Assembly: GCA_010094045.1 (NCBI GenBank)
Contig: ML986583.1
Span: 400,579-464,578 of the forward strand
DNA length: 64,000 bases
Direction: 5' to 3'
Source: Lojkania enalia
Taxonomy: Eukaryota > Ascomycota > Dothideomycetes > Pleosporales
Numbering within the stretch: the first letter of the stretch is position 1; the number at the start of each line of letters is the position of its first letter. The notes under the pieces are model-generated. The model saw nothing but the letters and a program-made list of their open reading frames with translations. It was not told the origin of the DNA and did no database searches. This document shows, piece after piece, positions 21,622-32,882 of this stretch. The position numbers were made by a program, and so were the translations under genes.

Positions 21622-22858
21622 AAGACAATATTGCCGAATGAATTAAGATTGTCCTATTGTTTCCACTATCATCAAATAGTAGATACCTCTTCCTGCAAAA
21701 TTGCCCATGAAGAGCACATTACTAGCTTTTCTTGAAATTGAGTGGATATCACCTGCTAATAATACAAATGGAACAGTATTATTCTCTTTGAAAGATTGTT
21801 TGGTCCGACATCCTGCGCTCGTGGCTTCGGCCTGAATTGCTTCACAAAAGATCATCTTATCCTAAAACACAGTGTATCGCCATAATATCCTCTATTTAGT
21901 TCGAATTATCATCTTTAATGGCAAGAACACACCCACGAGCGATTTCTCTAGTCGCTCAATATGGTTGTTATGAAATGCAAAGCCGGTCACGTCACTGAAT
22001 ATCTCCATGGGCTTTTTGGCCGAGGCATTAAAGCCGATGATATAAGGTCTAACAAGCCTTGCGAACTGAGTAATTAATCTCATTTACTGAGAGACTGAGG
22101 TCTAATAACGAAAATGACGCAAGACGAGTCGGTATTTCTTAATTCACGTGAGCAATCAATTGGCTTCGGTTGAGCGGAGTAGAAACTCACGGAACCTTGC
22201 AGACGTTTCACAAGGGTGACTTCAGTCGATAAAAGGTCGCTGCGCTAGCCTAAATCGATGACAGCTTTAGCGTACGTCTCAGGAGTGTGCGACAAGTGTC
22301 GAGGGGAGGACGGGCTTCTAGCAAGCTGGGGATGTACGAGGCTATAACACAACGAAGATCGGAAATGGATAGCTTCAATCGGCGGTAGTACTTATGACTG
22401 AGCCCATGAGGTCTCTTGATTTGGTGCTGTGATATTGAAGCACGTGCGGTGCAATCGATGGTATTTGCTCCCGAACACTTGCAACTAAGAACGTAGGGAC
22501 ATCATCGATACATTCTATGGTTTCAGTTCAAAATATGATATCTTAATGAGGAAACGCATTAACGCGATAAAACCTTGGAATTATCAATCTTTCTTTTCTA
22601 ATAATTCTGAATACCGGCCAGTAGCGACGAAGTTTTAAGACCCTAGGTCGGTCCTTTAATAATCTCCTATTCTGATGTCGCAACTTAATTCCAGGTCTTG
22701 TTCCATGGCAAGAAGGTCTATTGGTCCTAAATTATTTCCTCCCGATAACTAAATTATCACAAGAGTCACACCGCCGCACAAATGAATCTCGCTAATAGAC
22801 CCGAAATTACGTAGGCGCTTCCACCATATAAGCAAGGGCCTTGGATGTCTGAGTTACC
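21622..22858. other. Intergenic, no gene supported
   Basis: Short minus-strand ORFs at 21643-21855 and 21892-22083 (the second with FAFHNNHIERLE) could be parts of a decayed gene, but I recognise no family and cannot join them. The rest shows nothing. Confidence 0.3.
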
Positions 22859-23098
22859 TGTGACACGCCAGGGGCTTGATTACTGTTGTATAAATGACTT
22901 TAGCAGTGGTTGTGGCGCCCTTAGGTGTTGATAGTGCTGCTGTATTCTTGGAGCTCTCCGTATCAGCTGCTAGTGCTTTAGCTGTCACGTTAGATATTCG
23001 GCTATTACGTCAGCTACATCCTGCCTATATATAGACCCTCGATATCCCTCAATTCACACCACTTTTGGCTGCCATTTCTCCCCTCTGGCATCGTGACA
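22859..23098 (+). repeat. Probable solo LTR, family F (single copy here)
   Basis: 240 bp from TGTGACACGCC to ATCGTGACA, with a TATATATAGACCC promoter-like core about 75 bp before its end. Flanks TTACC and TTAGC match at four of five bases. No second copy exists in the window, so the call rests on structure alone. Confidence 0.5.
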
Positions 23099-24055
23099 TT
23101 AGCAGTGGCCGCAGAAGAACAGATGCTCCTTAGATAGGCGATTTTGGCCATTGACTAAACGTCTCATAGAATACTAAGAGCATAGAGAAAAAAAGAACTT
23201 CTAGCTTGGCGACTTTGGCGCTAAGTTGACACGTGCACTCCTCATTTCCTAGCTGTTCGGGCTTGTATGTTCATTTATTTTTCCATATCTACTAGTAACA
23301 ATTGTAATACGGTCTATTCCGAATTCTAATTTTGCTAGTATTCTCCACCTTCACGAAAAGGCCCAGTTCTGCTAGGTGTAATCACTTAAACCGCATTACC
23401 AACATTGGTTACCTCAGGGCAGGATGTGAAAGCTATTTACCAGTTGCCACTGTGCGCTATAGCCGCTATTACAACAGTAATTTCTTGTGTAGGAAAGAGA
23501 GAGAGGGACAACTCCATTTGGTCTATGCGTATGTAGTATACGTTTTCACCAACAAATGTTACCACAGTGAGACCTGGTTGTGATCCTTTTAGGGCGAGAC
23601 AGTGGTCTGAAATTATGGGAATCTACTTCCTTCTAGATTCTATCGTGTAAGGAATTGTTTATATCCATTTCACTATACCATCGGCTATTATTAGACTAAG
23701 GTTCATAATAAATGAGTATGGGCAAATAACTATGGCGCACACAGCCTCAACATATTTATGGAATCACTATTCATGCTCGTCTCCGAAATGGAGCACTTAA
23801 CGGCTGCCATCCCGCCTCTAGGCTTCCTAGCGTCATCACTAATCCGGATTCGTTGTTAATTAGTGTCTAGCCATTCTGGATTCTCGTCTTCGGTCTTGAT
23901 ATGGGTATTTATTTAAATTTGTCGCCGAGATCATGTATGCGCACTATTTGTACCATATGTGTCCCTCTGGTGTCGTCATAGACTGCTTGTTTAGCTTACT
24001 CTTATTGGTTAGGACTCGTAGGCCTCCGTGTTCATGACACTTTTATATCGTAAAC
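23099..24055. other. Intergenic, nothing recognised
   Basis: The only ORF of note (23332-23583, 83 codons) has no recognisable family and no coding-like composition. No repeats were seen. Confidence 0.35.
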
Positions 24056-24203
24056 TGTCTTGTATTAGGTAGAATCGATTGCTGAGGCAAATATTGATGT
24101 ATTGAAGGAGGGTAAGTGGTTTGTCTGGCCAGAGGCTGGCAGTGGCGAGACTATATAGGCCTGAAAACAGGCCAACTATAATAGTTTAGTAGGACACGTG
24201 ACA
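24056..24203 (-). repeat. LTR, family D, diverged copy
   Basis: 148 bp; on the minus strand TGTCACGTG to AAGACA, matching the copies at 3109-3259, 29528-29676 and 41947-42095 in inverted or direct orientation. Flanks (TAAAC and TCAAT) do not match cleanly, so it is an older or rearranged solo LTR. Confidence 0.7.
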
Positions 24204-24895
24204 TCAATAGCGCTTCCCGCTTTTGTCCACCCTAGAGCAATTATGAAAGAGCATAATCAACATTGCGCAGTTATCTCAAATGAAGGAAATCTTCGAGAAG
24301 GGGTTTAAAAACTTAAAGATAGGTTTGAGTTATAGTGGGATATCAACGTCTTACTGCCAGAAAAAAAAAAAGAGGCGAGAAAGTCAAGTGACTTACTATT
24401 CTAGATCGCAGGAGAGGAGTAAATCCGAATCTCCCAACATGGCTGATTACTAGTGACTTTATGGCCAAGATAAAGTTTACTTCTATTCTTAATGCATACA
24501 CGCAAAGGATGGCATCTTGCTTTTGCTCCCCGAAAACTTTATTAATAAAATCAAGAGAATGAGGAACTCTCTGAGCACATAGCAGGAAATAGCTAAAGTC
24601 CTTAAATCGTCCATACTGAATTCAAGCTACCAGGTTGCTATGTGGAATGCATTTGTGCAAGATCAGATCCCGAGATGCAAGACCGTGCTTGCGGAGTGGG
24701 AGAAAGCGAATGATGCCGAGGCTTGTTGTAGAGAGCATTTCGCATAACCGGTCTCGTGAACAGATTAAACTCCTTAATACAATCCGACCGATCCCCCATA
24801 GGAATAGCCGCCTAATATCGAACTGCAGGAGCAGCTATGTGAAATCGGATCAAATTGGATCCTCGGAGACGGCTTGATAGTGGCGGTGTAGAGCA
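24204..24895. other. Intergenic with a possible decayed exon
   Basis: A plus-strand frame at about 24630-24740 reads coding-like sequence (QDQIPRCKTVLAEWEKAN) that ends at a stop soon after. I recognise no family. The rest shows nothing. Confidence 0.25.
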
Positions 24896-25894
24896 TCAGT
24901 GTAACAAATCTCTTAAAGCCTTATAGGAACGTTCGGGAATGGAGGTTGGCTCAGGAATTAGATCACGCGCCGTCTTTCCCTCGCTGTTCCGTATTGTAGG
25001 ATCCGCCTTGTGCTCTAGTAGCCACCTAACAGTGCTCACTTTATTATTCTCAGTAGCGACATGAAGTGCAGTGCCCGGCGAGCCGTTGATATCTTCAGTA
25101 GAATAGCATTCATTCAGGTCCGCGCCGTAGCGTAGGAGTATCTTGAGAACATCCTTACGACTATGTCTTGCAGCGGTCCGCGTCGCCCGCGACCCAGCGA
25201 CCACAACGCCATGTTCAAGCAGACACTCAACAATTTCGACAGAGGCTGACCTACACGCAAGAAGAAGGACATATCCTGGCCCCTTACTTGACGCAATCTC
25301 ATTGTTAGGGTCTACTCCCTTGTCCATCATGTACTGCACTAGAGGTAGGTATGAGTTACAAGGAAAGGGTTCAGAAAGAGGTCCGCCCTGGCAGGCGAGC
25401 TCCAAGATGGTTTGTCCCGGGGAGAGTCCTCGGGTAAAGATGTTCGGATCGAGGGTTTCGAAGCTGCGAAGAATTTGAAAGGCGCTCTTGTTCATCGCAG
25501 CGTAGATGGTCTCTGTAGTGAGCATGACATCAGCAGCAACATCGTGCTGCCGGCCAAAGCTAATGAGTTCTTCGACGACTCCTACATTTTGGTGACTTGA
25601 TGCTGCAGTAATCATGCGCTGGAGATTGAGCTGTCTTAGTGTCATGGTGGGGTTGGAGCTATCGAAGACGACCTCTTCAAAGCCAAGAACTACTTGGATT
25701 GCGGAGGGCTGTTGGAGGACGGAAAGTAGCTGCTCCTGGTCCCCTCTTTGGCAGAGAGTAATGAGCTGCTCTGAGGACCATTCGGAAGCAGCCATGGATG
25801 GTAGTATTGTAGGGTACGATGAGAAATCGAAACTCGGGAATGGGCGGGAAAGGGTAGGGTCTTGAATAGAATTTTGGTATAAAATGGACGACAT
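24896..25894 (-). CDS. Ankyrin-repeat protein
   Basis: Intact single-exon ORF of 332 residues. The C-terminal half carries ankyrin repeats: ILELACQGG, VLLLACRSASVEIVECLLEHG, RTAARHSRKDVLKILLRYGADLN, and a canonical GTALHVATENNKVSTVRWLLEHKADP near residues 268-300. The N-terminal 130 residues look like a divergent helical region with no known domain. There is no signal peptide. Ankyrin repeats mediate protein-protein contact; the partner is unknown. It may start at the internal Met in LPSMAASEWSS (about residue 34), because the first 33 residues have little helical character. It is divergent from no close neighbour; the next gene on this strand lies 430 bp upstream. Confidence 0.85.
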   Translation of the reverse strand: MSSILYQNSIQDPTLSRPFPSFDFSSYPTILPSMAASEWSSEQLITLCQRGDQEQLLSVLQQPSAIQVVLGFEEVVFDSSNPTMTLRQLNLQRMITAASSHQNVGVVEELISFGRQHDVAADVMLTTETIYAAMNKSAFQILRSFETLDPNIFTRGLSPGQTILELACQGGPLSEPFPCNSYLPLVQYMMDKGVDPNNEIASSKGPGYVLLLACRSASVEIVECLLEHGVVVAGSRATRTAARHSRKDVLKILLRYGADLNECYSTEDINGSPGTALHVATENNKVSTVRWLLEHKADPTIRNSEGKTARDLIPEPTSIPERSYKALRDLLH

Positions 25895-26324
25895 TCAAGT
25901 GTCTTTTTATTTGAAAAGGAACATTTATGCGAAGGTGTTTACTTTATAAACTTGCCCCCAAGGCTGCGCCACAACCGCACTGCATGCTATGTGGCCGTGA
26001 ATTGATGATGGGCGTGGCTGTGTATGTTCCCGCCCCCACCTCCAACACCAGATCCTGTCAGATTCCCATCGTTCTAGTTGGCTAAGCTGGACATCAGATC
26101 AAACATCATAGCTTCTTGAATGATATTTTAAGAAAGTAAATGCGCGTGTATTGTACTAAATGATCCATCTATCCTGAACAACCCGTAAAAGCACTGACAA
26201 AGGGAAATTATTAACCTCACCCGGGGCATACGCATCAGTATAGACCAGCTACACTTTCCACAAGCAACATACTCCATAAAATGACCCCAGGTTGACGATA
26301 TACGAAGCGCATACGTTTACATCT
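25895..26324. other. Intergenic between ankyrin gene and secreted-protein gene
   Basis: 430 bp holding the promoter of the ankyrin gene and the 3' end of the secreted-protein gene. No other feature was seen. Confidence 0.35.
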
Positions 26325-27554
26325 CTAGCACACCGCCTCGCCAGGGACGTCAACCGTACCAGCACTATCAGCTGGAGTTTCAGCGTTATCCTTCATCTTG
26401 GTAATAGTGCCAGCCTTGTACATCCTGGGCAATTCATAATTCTTCCAGTAGCTAGTTGCCAAGGCTATAGTAAAGTTAGGGCCTGTTAGAATATGTTGCA
26501 GTAGAAATGGGAACATACCGTTGTCAGCATTGAACACCACCGGATCATGAGCAAAGGTGGCCAGCGCCTTAGATGCCTCGATTATGGATATAGACGCAAC
26601 ACCTTTAGGAAATCCGGACTCTTTGAGTTGCTTGTCTAGCTGTTTGTTCGTGGGGAAAATATCCCAGAACGTCTTGTATTCAGGATTCTTTTTAACGAAC
26701 TCGTCTGCCATTGGTTTCCCAGTGGTACTACCAGAGTAGAATACAAGCTTAGTGCGGTCAACTCCAGATTTTTCCGAGAGCCAGAAATAAAGATTTCTCC
26801 AGCTCAATGGGTCATCTTCTTGGACATTTGCCGCAGGATTTGGGTCGTCCATACGCTTCATCTTCGCGCCACCGGATGCCGTGACGCCGCATGGATTATC
26901 TTTGCTCCTGAGTTCTACTCTTTTCTGGGTAATCAAGGTCTTGAAGTTAAATGCAGAGCCAGGGCTGAGGGGAGGGCTGCCTTCGGGGGTCGGTGTTCTA
27001 AACTCATCGCTATCTTCTTCTGAACTCGGAGTTCCAGGCTTTGAACCTGGTTTGTTAGGGATTGGCTTGGGAGATACTGGCTTTGGAACAACCGGCGGCT
27101 TGGGAACAACCGGTGGCGCCCTTGGGACGACGTTTCCGTGTGCAGAGGAAGACAGGGCATCCGAGTCACCTGGAGCAGCTCGAGCGAATGCTCGTTTGTT
27201 AGAGGCAGGATTGGGAGATGGTGGCTTGGATGGTGGCCCGGGAGATGGTGGCTTGGGAACAACTAGTGGCGCCCTTGGGACGAAGTTTTCGTGTGCAGAG
27301 GAAGACAGGGCATCCGAGTCGCCTGGAGCAGCTCGAGCGAGTGCTCGTTTGTTAGGGGCGGGATTGGGAGATGGTGGCTTGGATGGTGGCCCGGGAGATG
27401 GTGGCTTGGGAACAACTAGCGGTGCCCTTGGGACGAAGTTTTCGTGTGTAGAGGAAGAAAGGACATTCGTGTCGGCTGGAACAGCTCGAGCAAATGCCCC
27501 AAGTGGACCGTTAAAGGCGACAAGACCCAGGACGGCCACAAAAGAGTATCGCAT
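26325..27554 (-). CDS. Secreted proline-rich protein with three 51-residue repeats and dibasic sites
   Basis: The ORF hides a 54-bp intron (26465-26518; GTATGT donor, CTAAC branch, TATAG acceptor) that is a multiple of three and has no stop. The spliced CDS 26325-26464 plus 26519-27554 encodes 391 residues. A signal peptide spans about residues 1-21. Then come three units at about 22-72, 73-123 and 124-165, each starting ARA(V/A)P and carrying FVPRAPLVVPKPP-type proline-rich sequence. The first two end in NKRA, so Lys-Arg pairs at about 69-70 and 120-121 are possible Kex2 processing sites. After a Ser/Pro/Glu linker the C-terminal 190 residues form a separate domain (LSWRNLYFWLSEKSGVD, KLVFYSGST) that I cannot name. 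It likely acts outside the cell. Whether it is processed into peptides is not shown. Confidence 0.82.
   Translation of the reverse strand: MRYSFVAVLGLVAFNGPLGAFARAVPADTNVLSSSTHENFVPRAPLVVPKPPSPGPPSKPPSPNPAPNKRALARAAPGDSDALSSSAHENFVPRAPLVVPKPPSPGPPSKPPSPNPASNKRAFARAAPGDSDALSSSAHGNVVPRAPPVVPKPPVVPKPVSPKPIPNKPGSKPGTPSSEEDSDEFRTPTPEGSPPLSPGSAFNFKTLITQKRVELRSKDNPCGVTASGGAKMKRMDDPNPAANVQEDDPLSWRNLYFWLSEKSGVDRTKLVFYSGSTTGKPMADEFVKKNPEYKTFWDIFPTNKQLDKQLKESGFPKGVASISIIEASKALATFAHDPVVFNADNGMFPFLLQHILTGPNFTIALATSYWKNYELPRMYKAGTITKMKDNAETPADSAGTVDVPGEAVC
27060..27491 (-). repeat. In-gene tandem repeat, three 153-bp units
   Basis: Units at 27339-27491 and 27186-27338 are nearly identical at the DNA level and the third (about 27060-27185) is shorter and diverged. 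They keep the reading frame of the secreted protein. High identity suggests recent duplication and possible copy-number variation between strains. Confidence 0.8.
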
Positions 27555-28667
27555 ATTGAAGTGAGACTTCGCTTGCGAGACAAATAAATGTAATAATGAT
27601 GCTTTGCAATGAGTTATTGTGAAATGTGATTGTGCTTGTTGTATACCAGATGAGGCGACTATTGCCAGCCTTTATATTTGCCCAAAGTCCGGATTTAGTA
27701 TACTTATCAATGTCATGGCTACTTCGACGTTGGGTACAGATCACCATCATGAGGCCACACTCATTGTCGCATAGATTCACGCTATCATCATCCTATTGAA
27801 ATATGGATTTAAACGTGTGAAAAAAATCCTCCTGTCAAGAATACCTTGGTGGAGATGAGACCGTGTAATTAATTCCTGTGATTGAAATAGCACCAATTCC
27901 TATAGTCGGCGCATCAAAGTGGGGCTACCATAGCATTCACTACGGTTCCGACGGCTGCAGGGTTGGTCCGTTGGCGTCCTCCATAGACAAATTCGTTGAT
28001 GTTTGAAGTCCACGTGTTCTTTTCCAAATTGTGGACTTCATAGGAATCGCGAGGATCCGGGATGATTCCTAGACACAATCATCAAGTCCCGATTTTTATC
28101 TCGCTTAGATACCCCATCAAGGCTCGATTGATGCTTTGCTAATTTCTTGTTGGTGGATGGGTTGTATTTTATTAGCTTGTCAGCAATACCTCAAGTATTC
28201 ATCAGAATGACATCCATTTTCGACTAAATCAAGGCCTCATCTAATGAAAATCAAAAATTATCAAGTGCCATATAATATCGTGGACGAATCCTTCCGGATC
28301 CTCACGATTCCATAAGGGATTTTAGTGCATCTAAGGGAATTCCCGGAAACGGTACCGGTACGGTTAGGGATCCTACCAGTAAAAATCGAAAGTTGTAGTT
28401 ACAACAATTGACTAAGCACTCAATGTCATGGCCTGGCAGCCAAGGTAAGCAAACATACCGGAGGCCTCAAAGATATAAGCAAGAATTCCTTTCCCTTGCG
28501 GCATAAGACTCTATTATTCATTCGGATATATTTGGCAAGGAGATAATGATGATCGGTCGGATTTGATTATGCTATTTCTATTTTAAATTTGGTACGTTGT
28601 AGAAAATTTATCCGACTAATGTGATTATTAGAGACACGATATTCGTAAAAAATGGTATTCACTTGTG
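27555..28667. other. Intergenic, nothing recognised
   Basis: This contains the promoter of the secreted repeat protein. No ORF, repeat or RNA gene could be supported. Confidence 0.35.
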
Positions 28668-29153
28668 TTAATGTTGACGTACGGTCCGTATTGTAGGCGG
28701 AAGACTTCGCCAAGTGTTGCAACGGAGCGGGATCGAAGGCATTCGGCGGCCAGGTTGGATCGAGAGGATTAGTAGGTTGCTCGTTCTACGCGCTAAGGTT
28801 GCACGTGGGGGCGGTGCTGGGGCTGCTTCCTGGCCGGCTCGATCGGCAGGTGTAGCAGTCAAGGATATGGGGGCCCTCTTGTGGGGACGGACTTTTGGCG
28901 TGGAAATGGATGTGGCAATTTTTTCTCCTGTCGCAAGGCCAAAAAAACAAGTTCTCTTTGCCTTGGCGGTTGCTTGCCAAGACAAATTGTTGGGTTGGAG
29001 AACTAGATCACGGCCAAGGCAGTATAGCAGGAACGTTAAGCCCAAGCCTCCCCCAGCAAGGCGTAATGCTTGAAAAATCTCCGCCATTACTTTAGATATA
29101 TATTTATACATACCAACTGAAGCGCAATTTCGGGCGAAGGATACATAAAACAA
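28668..29153 (-). CDS. Doubtful 161-codon ORF in a GC-rich island
   Basis: The reading frame has one hydrophobic stretch (LRLAGGGLGLTFLLYCLG) and an Ala/Pro/Arg-rich C-terminal half. I recognise no family. The DNA from about 28700 to 29060 is clearly more GC-rich than its surroundings, which makes long chance ORFs likely; a 119-codon ORF lies opposite (28714-29073). It may be a non-coding island, a remnant or a small gene. I keep it only as a possibility. Confidence 0.2.
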   Translation of the reverse strand: MFYVSFARNCASVGMYKYISKVMAEIFQALRLAGGGLGLTFLLYCLGRDLVLQPNNLSWQATAKAKRTCFFGLATGEKIATSISTPKVRPHKRAPISLTATPADRAGQEAAPAPPPRATLARRTSNLLILSIQPGRRMPSIPLRCNTWRSLPPTIRTVRQH

Positions 29154-29527
29154 GACTGGTGCGAACTTGACGATTAGGCACGAAGACCCTAGTTACCGAA
29201 TATTTTGACGTTTCATACTCATAATAGGCGAGCAAATTGAAATTACGACCTGGAGGAATTAAACGCCTCTATAACCGACTTTATGAGCATCTCAATGAGA
29301 TGGGAGGTCTAAGCTTTTGACATGGCGAAGATCATAAGAAGGGCGTTCTTACACAATGCTCCGAGGCATCATTATCGGGACTTCGAAAGCTATATTTCAC
29401 TTTGTTCAATCTGCCAGTAGACCCAAGTTCGAGAATTCCAGAGGAGGCAAGAGAAATTGTGTGACGGCTCGAAATGAAAATATGAAAATATGCTGCTTCT
29501 TAAATACGCTTCTGAAGTAAATATTTT

Positions 29528-29676
29528 TGTCACGTGTTTCTACTATCTTATTATAGCTGGTCTGTTTTCAGGCCTATATAGTCTCGCCACTGCCAGCCTC
29601 TAGCCAGGCAGACCACTTACCCTCCTTCAATACATCAATATTTTCCTCAGCAATTGATGCTGCCTGATACGCGACA
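29528..29676 (+). repeat. Solo LTR, family D, copy 3
   Basis: 149 bp from TGTCACGTG to ACGCGACA, closely matching 3109-3259. The right flank is TATTT; the left flank has TATTT one base further out, so the 5-bp duplication is present with a one-base slip. Confidence 0.78.
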
Positions 29677-29788
29677 TATTTTATGGTAACATTGCAACTC
29701 TATTTTGAAAAAGCCACATATCTCCACCAAAGAAAGATACCGAACTCCAGGAAATCCCTAAGACTCTACGCTTCATTCGTAACAGTAC

Positions 29789-30170
29789 CAGGCTCAAATG
29801 TAACCACTACTGCCCTCGAAGAGTAGAACCCGTCATCCTTATAGTAGGCATCTCTAGCAAGAAGAAATTTGTAACCGTCAGCCCAAACATTGAATGTCTA
29901 TCATGGATAGTTTTGCCTTCAAGCCGCTATTCTTTACAGTTCTAGTATGCATCGCTTAGCTTCTTTCCCAACTCTAGGGTGTTCCAGAGAATTAAATTTT
30001 CCAAGACGTACACAACACGGTAAAGAAGGATACACTCCGCAAGTGCGTACTTCTTGGTATTCTCATGAATCTAACGCTTGTTTCTAGCCACGATCCCAGC
30101 ATAGCTGCCGTGTAGTTGAGCGGATAATGCCCGATGAATCGCGCAATGTAATACCACACGGAGTAGGAGT
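29789..30170 (-). pseudogene. Unidentified decayed coding sequence
   Basis: Minus-strand frames read as FNVWADGYKFLLARDAYY and RAVVVTFEPGTVTNEA up to a stop at about 29789. Further up, in other frames, there is YALAECILLYRVVYVLENL and YSYSVWYYIARFIG. The pieces look coding but stops and frame changes separate them, and I cannot name the family. Confidence 0.35.
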
Positions 30171-32882
30171 AGACTGTTGCGTGTGCCTCATTGAACCTTG
30201 TCCGCTATCTCCGATTATCTATCTCTATTATTATTTTTTCTGATCACAATTAGGAACTTTAGGCATGTGTCGTGCAAATCTCATGCGCTTTGCGAGTCTA
30301 GGGTGGTAGATTGTTCTTAAGCCACGATCATAAAACATATACGATCCTCAATAATTAATGGTAAAGGGCAATATCCACAAAACCTTTACGGCATCAAATA
30401 AGCCCAATATAGTCACAATTGCAAAGAAGATGTCTAATTTTGATGGGAGTCGATAAAGAAGTGGCATCGCCCCACTCATATTGAACCTATGTGCTCAACG
30501 TAGAATTTTTAATCGAGCATCCAGTACCTGGATATCAAGGAATAAGGTATTGGTTAGGCATATATAATTCGAGCTACTATAATTTTGCAGCTTCTTTTGG
30601 AAAGTGTCCTTGAGCCGTTACGTATGCACAGCATGTCGAGAGTTTGGGAAAAGTCCTCGGGAGGGATAATTTGCTCTCCATCCAATCTCTCCTAGCTTTA
30701 TCAATTCTCAATCCCAATAAGCTATTTAGTTCTCATAAAATTCAGATCGCTTTTGTGAGTAGGAGTGGGTGGAGACCGTATGGGGTGGTATTGATTGGTG
30801 TATTGATGATGTCCTTGACTTCTCGGTCAAGGTACGGCGGGGAATATATAGTATATGAGACTGCTTAGTCAAGGGCTGCATAGCTGATTAGGCACGTAAC
30901 CTAAGCTTACAGCTTTCCTTCCCCTTCACACCCTCCGATTATTAAGAGCCCGTACTGTTGTATATTTGCTATACTCGTCAGTGTTTTCTAGGATTCTCAC
31001 CAGGCTCTATTTTTCTCGGCCCCCGTAGCATTCACAAAAAATCCTTAAGCAAACAATCTATACAGTGGTCTATGTTATGCATGTTAGAGAATTTACATAC
31101 TCATCCCATTTTCCCGTGGCTAAGCCTCCTATCACATCTTCAACCGCCCACCCGCATTTCATCCAAACCTTTCCCTCGAAGTCTCCTTCTCATACCACTA
31201 GGCAAGTATTTTAGCAATCATGCAGCTCTCTATACCCATTGCCAACTACCTAGTCTACGATGCGGTCTTGTAGTCAGCCTCTAGCCCTTCTCCGTCTTTA
31301 TGAGTAAGTTATAGTCGCTGTTTCCATTGCCACTGGCTCGCTTTTCTATCAAAAGCTGAAGAAAATTAGCCAATTTGTCCGAATACACATGGTACTGGGA
31401 ACTATGATACCTCGATTTATCGAAAGCATATCGCTCCAATAATTACAATGGGAGATTATAATATCTGAATGTGTATTTAGAACTCGGAAAATAAGGATAA
31501 AAATTCTAGTCAAGCACGCCCAGATGTCAAGGGAAGAGGAGAGCAGTGTGTGGGCTTCCTCCCATCTAGGCGCGACTTTTAAGAGGGATGAGGCCCGGTG
31601 TATTAATCTACGAGTTGGCTGTACGTTCAATGGCGAGTGCGCATACCCTACTTATAGCTTGAGATGTCGTATCATCGTAATACTATAAAATAGGTATATT
31701 TCATAATGCCTCCCTTTGAAAAATAAAGCTCCTGTAGATATTTTCTGCACGAGTCCGGAGGGACTACAGGGTACAGAGAAATGCTCCTTATATGGAGGTG
31801 ACACAGAGCGTCCATTTCTCGAAAGCGACATGAGCCTTCTTAGAGTGGGTTGCAATCCCTCTCTTTTCAGAGCATGTCTTCTATTTCTTTTTTGATCTGA
31901 ACGGATTCTAGGAAAATGTGCGCAACTCGTGGTGTCCAAGGGCGGGGATTATCTTAAATCTCTTACTATAAAAGGAAGAGCATTAGCTGCTCCATTGCAG
32001 CAGTGCTCGATTTCACTACAAATGTCCCGCACTATGACCACGGATTCGTTTGCGTAGCTTCTCAGAACCCCATAAAAGCCTGATGGAGCTGCAACTAGTG
32101 AGACTGGGAAGCGTCTTCGCCAATCACATTAACAAACCAGTTCACGAGGAAGGTACAGATGTAGGTCGTCGGGGGGTTTATGAAATGCAGGTCCGGTTCC
32201 CTGTATATTGGGTGTAAGTCGAATTGGTGACGTTTACCTAGAGAATTTCGAGCGCATGTTTGCCCCATCTGAATTGTAAAGCCGATGCTACCAACGGCGC
32301 TTATATCCAGCTAAAATGTTTATTTAGACCGTAAGCTTCTGGCCTTGATCAAAGCTTTGGTGTCACTTCTGATTCCAATTATAGCTGCCGGCCGTGCCAC
32401 ACGCCGATGCATAGCCACAACATCTTCGGAACGCAATTGCGCCGCTTAGAGGCACAACTCTCGCGTCTACACATCATACACAGGCCATTCGCTCCCCAAG
32501 ATGTTTCCATATTTCGTTTGCTTTTCAATAAACGTGCACGGCTGCAGGCGCTCCGCCTTTCGGATAAGTAGCGGGCCGTGAATATGACTTAAATAATAGG
32601 CGCTCAACGTTCCTGTGTCACTGAAGCCTTGTTACTTGGGTGCTCTACTTGGAAATGATTCCTTCGGTAGCCAGAAATACAGATATTCCAGTCGCGCGGC
32701 ATTATCATCGCCTCGAAGGCACTGAGTCAGTTTGGCAATTCCCAGTGTTACAAAGCTACGAACAGAACATATAAAGTGCAACCGCTAAAGCGAAACTTAA
32801 TATTTAATTTAAATTTCCTCGCGATAACATTTGCAGTTGGCATTCATCAAAAGAGAATACACGGATCTACCTAGTCTCTAAG
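30171..32882. other. Gene-poor stretch, nothing recognised
   Basis: Several ORFs of 60-108 codons exist here (for example 30958-31284 and 31652-31939) but none resembles a known protein, and both strands are equally open. No LTR, terminal repeat or RNA gene was detected. The last few hundred bases must hold the promoter of the gene at 32883. Confidence 0.35.

Noticed and set aside
26881..27564. 227-codon Gly-rich plus-strand ORF
   Set aside because: It is the shadow of the proline-rich repeats on the other strand, which have signal peptide, intron and coherent domains.
28714..29073. 119-codon plus-strand ORF in the GC-rich island
   Set aside because: No family, and overlaps an equally weak ORF on the other strand; high GC alone explains the lack of stops.
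30958..31284. 108-codon plus-strand ORF
   Set aside because: Low-complexity leucine/serine composition, no signal or domain, and no coding bias visible.
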